A stretch of DNA of 64,000 bases from NCBI GenBank assembly GCA_000320605.2, contig KB445806.1, positions 840,574 through 904,573 of the forward strand. The letters run 5' to 3'. Source of the stretch: Gelatoporia subvermispora B (taxonomy: Eukaryota; Basidiomycota; Agaricomycetes; Polyporales; Gelatoporiaceae). The notes under the pieces were generated by a model. The model had not been told where the DNA came from, did no database searches, and saw only the letters and a list, made by a program, of their open reading frames with translations. The translations under genes were made by a program, and so were the position numbers. Shown one piece after another: positions 42,781-52,408 of the stretch. Position 1 is the first letter of the stretch; every line of letters begins with the position of its first letter.

Positions 42781-44968
42781 CTAGGATTGCGGGGCGGTGA
42801 CGATCGGCTTCACCTTACTCAGGTGCGTGATCGTGTCATCCGACAGGTCCAAGTGCGCTTTCACGAGATGTGCCGGGGTTAGTGCCAGCCACTGCGGCAC
42901 ACAAGACATATCAGTCAGCCATTCGTGATACTTGGCAGAGTGAAGCTGACCTGGTTCAAGCTCACGTCCTGGAACACGTCTGTAGGCACATGGCAGTGTC
43001 ATGAAGGATCTATTTGAAATAAGATGTTGGGCTCACCGGTCTTCAAGATCTCGAGAACACGTAGGGTGGAGTTGCCAGTGTTTTCGATATAGTGGCCTGT
43101 AAGACGTCCGTCAGCCATACTGCAGACATAAGCCCTCTGGAAGCTCACCGTAGGGCGATGGGATGTAGGCAATATCACCAGCCTCGCGAGAGTGAGTCTA
43201 TGAGCACTGGAGCACGAATGCGCCCATTGCTGGCACACACCTGGTAGTCGAATGTCCTCGCATTGCTCTGGGCCGCGAAGAGCGTCATCCGCGCTGTCCC
43301 CTCGCTTCGAATCGTTCAGAAACGGCCTATCTTGACACCAGATCACACTCACATGATGTACGTCCACTCGTCAGCGGTTGGATGCCACTAGAGGCGAATA
43401 CAACAAACGTGAATATTCGCAACGATTGCATGAATTGCCGAGCACTTACATGGATCTCACGCATCGCGCCCGGCTCGACCGTCACCTCTGCCACCGCAAT
43501 TGTCTTCGAGACATGGAACGAGCGCGAATCGGCGATCTTGATCGTGCCGCCAGCCAGCTGCGTCGGGTTGACCTGCGAGAAGGCGTACGTGAACGGATTC
43601 GGAGGAGGGCCCTGCGGGTCGGACGGGAGGGCTCCGTCCTGGGGAGGTGGGGCTTCCGCAGCGTGTTGGCAGGTATTTCGGGGAAAGTGTAATTGAGACG
43701 TACTGCTCGGAAAGATGTAGAGCTCCTCGCTGGGAATGTGATCGAAGGCGGACTGGCTGGTATGAAAATTCTTCGCGACGGTTTCTTTCGGGATGTGTGC
43801 CATCCAATCGGTCAGCTAGAAAGAGGACGTCGTGTCAACCATGCACGGAGTGTGTCGTCGAGCAACGTACTAAGAAAGTAGAGCCTTCATCGAATGATCC
43901 GCTGTCAAAGACCTGCGCGCGTGCAGTTATCGCAACATAGTATATTGCATTCGAAGACGTACCAGGAGAAATTCGGTACCCTCTGGGTCATCGTCGGTAG
44001 CCTGGAGAGAGTGAGGCTGACCGGCCGGGAAGTACCACAAGTCACCTGCGTTCTGGGAAATGGTGAGTGGTTTCCACCCACCAGAGAGTAAACGAGGCAT
44101 ACCACGTTTGCTACATAATTCTGCCCGTCGTCAGTGACGGTAGTGACTTGTGTGGTGCCCTGCGGAGAATTAGCCAATTATTCCCAAGTTTACGTCGACA
44201 ATAATTCACCTTCAAGACGTATGCCCACTGGAATCAAGTACGCAATTTTTAAGTGATATTTTAACACATGGGACACTACAAACCTCTGCGGTCTTATGCC
44301 AGTGTAATTCTCTGTGGGCGCATTAATATAACGTTATATCTCGACTCACAAGTCACTCACCGAATAGCACCAGCTCTCAAGCGCATGTCGACACCCGCAA
44401 TGCCTGATGCAGCAGGGATCAGAAGCTGTTAACTACTCGAACACATTGACTCACCAGTTCCGATCGGCATGTCCTTCACTGTTCATTCGAAAGTCAGACA
44501 CAAGCAAATTTCTCAAGCAAGATTTTACTCGCCGTTCTGCTGGCGTGCCCAGCCTCCGGTCTGCAGACGATTATGGCTCAAGGCAAAAGGCCACTTGGCA
44601 TTCGGCCTACGGGCACCTTATAAATCAGCGTTCTAATACAACGGAATATTTAATACATACACATTGCCATGATCAGTGGTCGGTGGGGCGAGCAAGCTGG
44701 GATTCTCTAGCGCAATAGGTATGTTATGCGGACCTATAATATTGGCCCCGAATGGGCCTCGTATAGCCTCTGGGGTAATGTCCGAATCGAGGCCCCAGAG
44801 CTCGACATTGGGATCATCACTGGCGTAAGGGACCGTTGGGCTTGGCCCGGGTGCAGAAGTAGTCTGTGTTTTAGTAGCTGGGGCTGACATTGCAGAAGGT
44901 AGCATAAGCATCGAACACGCTATGAGGGCCACGAGGCGGGAGGTCTTGAGAGCTCTTGCGGTGGACAT
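42781..44968 (-). CDS. Secreted bicupin oxalate decarboxylase
   Basis: About 15 very small exons encode roughly 450 aa. The N terminus (MSTARALKTSRLVALIACSM onward) is a signal peptide followed by an Ala/Thr/Pro-rich propeptide-like stretch. Cupin 1 carries ELHWHKTAEWAYVLKG (two His and one Glu of the Mn site) and the last His in GQPHSLQ. Cupin 2 carries EIHWHPTADEWTYIIEG and GHYIENTG. The lid next to cupin 1 reads SFDEGSTFLLTDW, where Bacillus OxdC has SENST; the catalytic Glu is kept, which favours decarboxylase over oxidase activity. The enzyme converts oxalate to formate and CO2 using Mn. Wood-decay fungi secrete oxalate and use such enzymes to control its level and pH. The promoter is shared with ATP20 at a distance of 911 bp. 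Confidence 0.9.
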
Positions 44969-45879
44969 CTTGCTGGTCGCTGCCTGGAGGTGGTCGAAGA
45001 AAATAAGTCGGCAGCCACAGAGAGTTCGGACTCCTTAATGTATATTTGATTTCAACACCGTCGGCCAGATGCATTTCGTAGTCAGCGAGAGGCGTACACA
45101 TTGTCGTTTGGGACGATACCCCACTCAGACCAAGAAGAGGCTGGCTGTGGGCTCCTCTGATCGGCCGAATGTTCTTTCGTGATCGAAGCCAGACGTCAAA
45201 GGTACCATGGAGAGCTCGCTCAAAAGGCGCGAAGCCAATTGATTATATCGAACAGCGTGGGCGCATCTGAGGACCTGTATACTCCGCTTTGAAAGTAAAT
45301 CAGAATGATACTCGGTGCCTTCGAGGTTCAGACAATAGTTGCCAAGAGCTCCTTTCCCCAGACCGAGAACGGTATGGAGCAAAATAATCTCATACTGGAA
45401 ATAACCGTCCATCTCAGTTCCGAATTAATGAGCTCGAGCGATAGGCAGTGTGTATGCCCCGAGATTGCATTCAGCAAATTCGACGACAAGCATATGAGGA
45501 TTGATGGTCGCACTAGTACTCATCGTTGTTCGAAACGATTAGCGGTACAGCACGACTAAACCATTATCTCTGCAGCTCGGGGCCTAACATGAATCGTACA
45601 CTAGCTTTCGAAGAACATGAAAGCTTCAGTGTCGCAGCTAGGGTAATACTTCAGAAGAAGAAAGAGAAACCAAGTTAGTTAGGATATTAGACGCCCCATT
45701 CACGTGGGGACTCGGCCTAATTCGGAAGGCAAGGCGCGCAGGGGGACCCGATATTTTGCTGTCCAAGTCGGTTGCAGCCAGCAGCTCGCACACTCCCGCC
45801 TCATCACCCTCGCCGCGCGCGCCGTCTCGTCGCCATACCCGCGCCTGCGCCCGCTACGTCCCGCAACCTAGCCACTGTC
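44969..45879. other. Divergent intergenic region, oxalate decarboxylase and ATP20 promoters
   Basis: No supported gene. The half beside the decarboxylase is AT-rich; the last 150 bases before ATP20 are C-rich, as in the leader of a housekeeping gene. Short open frames at 45125-45412 (-) and 45305-45559 (+) show no family features. Confidence 0.5.
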
Positions 45880-46565
45880 ATGGCCATCCTCCGCCCCGCC
45901 GCCCGCCTCGCCCGCCGCCTACCTCGCTCCCCTGCCGCCCCCCGCCGCCTCGCGTCCTCGTCTGCCCCCGGTGGCGGCGCGGCCGACGCACAAAAGAAGG
46001 CGCAAGATGCCCTCGCAACTGCGCAGAAGTACTGGGGCGAGGCCCTCAAGACCGGCAAGCGTTTCCTGGGCCCCGTTGGCGAGCGGTTTGGGGGTCTCCT
46101 GGGCGGTGAGTCTCGTGCCATGCATACACCGCTTTGTGCATATGTATATGCACGCAAAACGGCGCATATAGTCGAGCGGGCGTGTACATTACGGTGGACT
46201 ATGAAGCGTGTATACTGACGAGATAACTCTGAGCAGCCTACCGCCAACCGTTGACGTACAACGCCGCCGTCGCACGCGAGTTCCTCAAGCAGGTCTACGT
46301 CGCGGAACGCCTGCAGCCCCCCACCTCCCTGTCCGCCGTCCTGGACGTCTACGCGAATCTCTGGGCACGCGCCAAGAACCCTGCGTACTGGCGCGAGCTT
46401 GTTTCGTCAGGCCAGTGGACGAAGGTCGGCCTGTATGCTGTGGAGGCGTACGGTATCTACAAGGCGAGTCACAGTACCCCTACGTTAGGTCGCTGTCTGA
46501 CACTGTAGTTGCAGATTGGTGAGATCATCGGGCGGAGGAGTTTGATCGGCTACAGCGTGCAATAG
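45880..46565 (+). CDS. ATP20: Mitochondrial ATP synthase subunit g
   Basis: Three exons in phase (45880-46105, 46237-46463, 46515-46565) give 167 aa. The presequence is MAILRPAARLARRLPRSPAA, rich in Arg and Ala. The core has QKYWGEALKTGKRFLGPVGERFGGLLG and YNAAVAREFLKQVYVAERLQPP. The C-terminal part is the subunit g membrane helix (WTKVGLYAVEAYGIYKIGEIIGRRSLIGY), including the Gly-spaced face used in dimer contact. Subunit g lies in the Fo stalk region in the inner membrane and helps ATP synthase dimers form and shape cristae. The second intron (46464-46513 by base content, acceptor ending at 46514) uses a GC donor: AAG is followed by gcgagt, and only this junction yields YKIGEIIG. The first intron is GT-AG and 131 bp. 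Confidence 0.9.
46464..46514 (+). other. GC-AG intron in ATP20
   Basis: The 51-nt intron starts gcgagtcac after an AAG codon and ends gttgcag. The bases around the donor (AAG|GCGAGT) match the usual strong context of GC donors. Confidence 0.75.
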
Positions 46566-46984
46566 ACTGTTTTCTGCGTTGTACATCGCACACTCATTGC
46601 AGAGTAATATCTTCGGCGGACAATCTCCTTCGGCTGCGTCTCGGATCGTCGAACTTCAGACAATTTGCAAAATGTGAAGGGAGGTCCTCACGAAATCTCC
46701 TTAACCGGCCCTCTTAGAGATTTGTATGCGACATACTCGCAAGATTCTGGGCCCCTACTAGAAGTGCTCGCTCCTAGACCGAACCAATCAATTTATTACG
46801 ACTCTGCTATGGTGTCGTCTGTCCCAGTCAGAGCGAGGGTATATACAGCTATGATACATCCACAAGGTACAGCATACAAGGAACTCAACCATCCGAACTA
46901 TGTACTTTTCCAGGCTCAAATGTTCAAGCCAAACCAGACGCAACCGAAACAACGACAAAAATGAAGAACGCGAGTCGAGCGAGA
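46566..46984. other. Intergenic, convergent 3' flanks
   Basis: It lies between the ATP20 and SLM1 stops. A 99-codon open frame (46665-46964, +) runs into the SLM1 terminal region and has no recognisable feature. Confidence 0.5.
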
Positions 46985-48867
46985 TCAAAGCTGTTCCTGG
47001 AAACGGCTCTCCGATTGTGTATTCCCGCCATTAGCCTCGTGTTCCGCATGGTCGACACCGTCGTCATTCGGAGCGCCATGGGGCGGACGACCCTCGGGTG
47101 CCTTCTCTTGTTGGCGCTTACTTGGCTTGCGTCCCAGGTTCGCACCATCCTGCGCCGCTCCGTTGACCGCAGGTTCCTTTTCAGCCTGCAACGCTGCATC
47201 AGCGCATATTCACGCGAAGCCCTAGCTGTACGGACGACGCACAGAGTAGCCGTGCCCACCATGCGTGTACGAGGGGAGCTCCGTCTCGTCCTCGTCACCC
47301 ATGTCGCGTGCCTCCGCGTATACTTCGTCGTCTTCCTCCTCGACGCTCGAGCCTTCTTCGTCGTCTAGGCCTTCATCCTCGCTCACATACCCCGCGGCGC
47401 GCACCGCTGCTGCGACCGGTCCGCTGCGCTCCATCTGCTCGCTCGCAACGAGGTACCGCGCGCAGAGCATCCGGACGTCGTTCCACCACTCCATCATGTC
47501 GTCGTGTGAACGCCCGCGGAACGCCCACGCGCGTCCCGCACTGCGGCCTTTGAGCCCCAGGCTGCCCGCGAATCCACGGAACGAGCCCGTCTTCGGCGCA
47601 CCCACCCCGTCCTTGCGTTCCTCAATGTGGAACTTGTGGCTCTTCGCCTGGGGTGAGGATGGCGGGCCGAGCGTGCACATTGGGAGGAAGAGCGACCATA
47701 GCGGGCGGTCCGCCTGCGCGGGGTCGCTCGACGCGTACTCGTGCAGGAACCCTGCGGGCGTGAGCACGTAGTATGCCTCACGGTACGCTCGCGTGTAGCG
47801 CTTCTTCCGCTCGAGCAGCCCGCTGTGTACGGGCAGCACGCTGGGGTCGTCCTTTGCCGGGTACGTGATGTTCTGCACGTCGCGTAGCGGCGTCTCTGGG
47901 TCGACGAGGTGGTCCTCGCGCGCCGCGAACGCGATCCACTCGCGGTCCGGCGGCAGCGCGCCCATGTCCCGCTCGAGTCCCGTCCAGACGTCGCGGATGC
48001 TTGCGTCCATGCGCGTGCGCCACTCCGCGAATGTTGCCCACGCCGACTGCAGCGCCTGGATGAGAGATGCCTCGAACAGCGCGGAAGAGGACTGAGTGAG
48101 GAGAAGTGATTTCTGTAGCGCGTTTTCCGTGTGGACTTGCTTGACGAGCTGCCGCTTCACGGATTGGTTTGCGACGTAAGGGTCTGTCTTCGAGGTGACG
48201 CTCAGCGGAGTGTTCTTGAGGATTGAGATGTTCGTGCCAAGATCGCCAATGAGCTTCCCAGATAGTTCACGTTCCTTTGCGACAGCTGTCGCCAGCTTGC
48301 CGGTGTCGTTTTGAATGTTCTGTGGGGCGTGAATTGCAGTGCACAGCAGAGATGACAAAGCATACCTTGATATGCGCCTTAATCTCAACCCGCAGTTTCT
48401 GGAGGTGTTGAACGATGGAACCGTCGATAGTACGACCGAGATTGGCGTGCTCATCCGCAATGACGCGGGTCTTGTCGCGAATGCCATAGTAAATATCCTG
48501 GCAGACAAGCCCTCAGATCACATATTCACATTTCCTTGGCTTCAAGGTCACTACACACCTGTAGGCCTCCCTCTCCTAGGAACTGATTGCCCGACCTGAA
48601 CGGCACCTGTATGACCGCCGCGAGCTTCGTCATCTCCCGTGCAACGTTGTTCTCGATGTCGGCGATGCCCTCGAAGTAGGCGATGAGCTGTTTGACGATG
48701 ACCTTCCATGCGACGAAACGCTCGATGAGGATGTCAGACGGGCGGAGGTCGTGCGGCGCGATATTCTTGTTGATGAGGGACTGGCTGCGCGAGACGGTCG
48801 AGCCGTGCCTGCTTGCTCGGGACACCGAGGTTGCGCGTGATATAGAGACCGCGTCGTCGCGATTCAT
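46985..48867 (-). CDS. SLM1: Slm1/Slm2-like PH-domain protein (TORC2 / eisosome adaptor)
   Basis: Four exons encode about 570 aa. The start is MNRDDAVSISRATSVSRASR, a basic Ser-rich leader. Next is an F-BAR-like helical region (LIERFVAWKVIVKQLIAYFE, DIENNVAREMTKLAAVIQ, then VWTGLERDMGALPPDREW). A PH domain follows (VHSGLLERKKRYTRAYREAY, GFLHEYASSD, MMEWWNDVRMLCARYL). The tail is acidic (DDEEGSSVEEEDDEVY). The open frame of the third exon ends at 47222, but a 57-nt GT-AG intron (47186-47242) joins it in phase to a 66-residue exon, AEKEPAVNGAAQ to RFQEQL, ending at 46985. In yeast, Slm1/2 bind PI(4,5)P2, sit in eisosomes, and bring TORC2 to Ypk1. The longer model is preferred. Confidence 0.82.
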
Positions 48868-49337
48868 GATGTCGAGCTGGTGTACGACGTATTGTACAGA
48901 TTTCTGTGACTATAGAACGTAGTTGGGACGATAAGAGAGGGAGGGGGAGAGGAGAAAGTCGTCCTTATGTCCACTCAACATGAAACGGACTCCGACACAG
49001 GTGCACCTGACGTCATGCTATATCCACATGAGGCAAGTCTCCAACAACATACCCTGAGTCTACACAAAGGTTCATAGAACACGGTTCAAAGCTGCTGTAT
49101 CACAAAATTACAGGCAAAATTATGCTGCGTAAGCACCCGCATATTGATACAGTACTCGTATTACAGTGCTTCATCCACGACATATACACGAGGCAGGCAC
49201 GCGGCTCGTGATGATGACTTGTAAGTACACCGACTTATCCCGACCCAAATATCATTACGTTCCATGGTATACTCACCCTCTAGCTCATTTGCAGTCAGAT
49301 TCATAGACTAAAAACTACCTCGAATAACTCACCCAAT
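48868..49337. other. Intergenic, SLM1 promoter and DUF6535 3' flank
   Basis: Both neighbours are on the minus strand. The stretch is AT-rich away from the SLM1 start, with purine-rich leader sequence next to SLM1. I see no gene. Confidence 0.55.
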
Positions 49338-51937
49338 TCAGAGCTGACTCTCGTAGCCGTCCTCAGACTCTTCTTCATCCAGAGCAGAGAGCAAACCGCC
49401 CGGCTGGAAGACCTCACTGACCTGCAACTGTGACGCCGCTAGCGTCTCATGAAGTTTGACTTGTAGCTCAGGATGTCCACGAGATCGTGAAAGGTGCCCT
49501 GCGGCATTCAGGAATCTGTCCCAGACGACCATGTTCCGGAAGGTGAAAAGCTGGCTGCACTCGCAAAACCGGTCAATGAGGCGCGACATCTCCACTTTCA
49601 GGTGCACTTCGTAGCACGGCTTGGGGACGATGCTTGCGAGGAAGACGGGTGCGATGAAGAACTCCAACGCTGCCTCAGGCTCCGTGTCTTCCACTGCCGT
49701 AAGCTGCGAATGTGTGCAGTCAATCAAGTATCTGACATCTGGGCGCATGATAAGTACAGACTAAGTCGTAGCTTCACATAAAAAGTTGCACACTAACCTG
49801 AGTGTTGCACTGCAGCCACAGCCGAGACCTCCATTCCAAGCGCCTGGGGCCATGAGCAGGCGGAAGACCAGTGGACGGCTCCAGATGCGGAAGTCTTCTG
49901 CTTCATTATGGATGGTGCACACTGACCGAGGATGGCCGACAGGAACGTGGCCATGTCATAGCGGGCCAAGTCATCCTCTTCCATTGCACTCATAGCCTTG
50001 ACACACCCTGCAACAGCCACCGCGAGATACTCCGCGTCGAACCGCCGAAGGATATGGTGTGCAAAGTATTGAGGGAAGCGCTGTATGATGTTCGGGCCGC
50101 GGAAGACTCCTGTTGTCAAAAATAGCGCATCGAGCGCGATCCCGCATAAAGTCCTCCCTGCTTTGTGATTCATGAGTAGTTTCTTTTGGATGATCCGATG
50201 AAGACGTTTCAAGGACAGCTCGCCCAGGCGTGCTCTCCACAACGAATACGAGGTGTCCTGGCCGATCTGAGGATCAAGGATGCATGGGCGAACGACTGTG
50301 TCAAGGAACGAATCGTCCATCAGGACCGTATCCGCACAGGACAGAACGTTTTCTTCGACCCAGATCTTGAGCGGATCTTGGCTAGGCATCCAGTTTGCAC
50401 CCGCATCGTTCGATAAGAGTGCCTGCTCCTGCGCCCTCCAGTTCCTATACACCGTCTGGGACTCGTCCGACACGTCTGGCAAGTAGCAGCGCATCATCGA
50501 CGAGAGATACGACGCGATGGAGCGGATTGCAGTAGTGAAGCTCTGAAGCCAGATGCGCACTCGGCCGTCTGACGTAATACCAAGCGCGTATTGAAATCGC
50601 TGGTAGAGGGACGGGCCCACCTCCGCCAGTGTTGACATGTCCGGAAGATACGGTAGATTCCGAGGGACCGCCCTCGGTCGACCGTACAGTGTTCGGATTA
50701 CTCGCGCGGGGAACGTCGAACGTAATCGCTGCGAGCACCAGTAGAATAGCAAGGCTTGGGGAGACTTGTATGGGCAGTCAAGTCTGAGTGTAGGGAGTAT
50801 CGTGCTGGATACTAGGAAGAGGAACAATACGGCAACGAGGCCTGTTGTGATGCCGGCTACAATGCCGTCGAGAGTCCACAATAGCAGGACAAGGCCGATT
50901 AGGAATAAAACGAGGGAAGCGAGCAGGAGAATGGGGAGGAGGCTCAGGATTTCGGGGACGCGCCACGCGATGAGGCCTCTGTCGTACCTAAGACAATGGA
51001 TCTGCGCGCTCCGCTGCGTATTGGACGACGTGGGGCTGATAAAGTGGCTTAACCATTGCCTCACGATGATGCCTATTGCAGCGGAAGAGAGACTCAGTAC
51101 AAGGCTAGAGAACCATAACGCGTTGATCCACACAGAGGACGCCAATGCTTTGGTATCGTGGGCAGGAAGAAGGGATGTCGGCTGAGCAGATACTACAGAG
51201 GGATCGTGCGCAGCTAGTGCGGTGAGTTGGCTGGATATCTGCAGCAAGATGCGGTTGGTAAGGTCAACGCCTGGGTCGGGTGCCAGAGACGTATAGAGCT
51301 CGACATTGAAGGCTGTCAAAATTGCAGAGAATAGACCGGCCTTGCAGATATAACAAGGTCGTTAGGTCTGTATTTCGAAACTTTGCATAGCAGGTCGCGT
51401 GATACTCACAAATACGAGCAACGTGTCTATCTCCTCTTTCCATGCTTGGGCAAGATCTCTGTCGTGTTCACGTAGCTGCTTGTCGCAATTCAGCCAACCC
51501 GCTTCAGTAGCGTCATATTCTTCAGGCTTTGCATTACGTAGATAATTCCAAGGATGTGGACATGCGCATCGAATACTTGCTTCGTCGATGGTCTGTAGAT
51601 CACGCGATGAATCGAATCATGAATCAAATTGAGTGTCAAATTGAACTTTCAGGCTTACCGCATTCATATCATGCAGAGACGGCGGCGGGCTAGCGGAATC
51701 TATCTCTATCTGGATGCTCGCATCGTCAGAGAGATTCTCCAAATGTTCTGTGTCAGATTTCTGCGTAGGTCCTAGGTGTACAGATGAAGGTCGGGATGCA
51801 GGTCGGGATGTAGGTCGGGATGCCAGTCGCGATGCAGGAGACGCCGTTCGATGGCTACGGCCATCTCGCGCTTCTGGTCGAGGTGACGATCTTTCTGCGA
51901 CCGAGGCAGCTTGATCATGGGCATGTCCTTGCGACAT
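49338..51937 (-). CDS. DUF6535-family membrane protein, apparently intact
   Basis: Exon 1 starts at ATG 51937 (MSQGHAHDQAASVAERS) and codes a disordered leader with four Ser-Arg-Pro type units. Exon 2 codes TIDEASIRCACPHPWNYL to WKEEIDTLLVF. Exon 3 opens with AGLFSAILTAFNVELYTSLA, the first membrane helix, then LASSVWINALWFSSLVLSLS, RVPEILSLLPILLLASLVL and GITTGLVAVLFLFLVSSTIL, all hydrophobic helices of the domain. A last exon (49338 to about 49742) codes DVRYLIDCTHSQ to EDGYESQL. Total is about 750 aa. Splicing near 49850-49930 is uncertain; a second small intron may exist there. It is a paralogue of the broken gene at 12687-16843 but shorter at the C terminus. DUF6535 proteins are basidiomycete-specific multi-span proteins of unknown function. 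Confidence 0.78.
51788..51835. repeat. Four 12-bp coding minisatellite units
   Basis: aggtcgggatgc and close variants occur head to tail at 51788, 51800, 51812 and 51824. On the coding strand they encode Ser-Arg-(Pro/Leu)-(Ala/Thr) units in the disordered leader of the DUF6535 gene. Confidence 0.75.
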
Positions 51938-52408
51938 GAAGGCGCAGTTAGGGTCGAGCACAAAGCTGTGAAGCACAGCTATGGGGAGCTGTCGCAACCT
52001 GCGAGAGATGCCCTACGAAGAGAGCTGCGGGCGGTTGCTTATCATCCTATCCTACAGTGTGCACGTCGCGTGCAACTTGAAGCACTCCGCGAGCTCATAT
52101 CAGCGTCGCCTAGACCAGCAAGAATAAAGTGTGTGCGAAACGAGTCTGCAGTTGCATGGCTGATTACCTACAAGGCGAGAAGGTCAGGAACACGCTGAGA
52201 TGCCGTTAGTGTCACGGGAGAACGAGGAAACCGCCGGCATGATCGAAATGGAACAAGGTTAGCGTCGAATAGAGCGTAGGGTGACGCAGAGTGAAGAATG
52301 GCCTCATTATACAAGCAAAAGTATGTTTCGTGAAATCTAGAACATTGTGCAACAGTAGCCGCAACCGTTATCAATACGTCTCCAGAGCCAGCACGGCGAA
52401 ATACCTGT
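51938..52408. other. Intergenic, DUF6535 promoter and RIX7 3' flank
   Basis: Nothing gene-like is visible. Both neighbours run on the minus strand. Confidence 0.5.
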
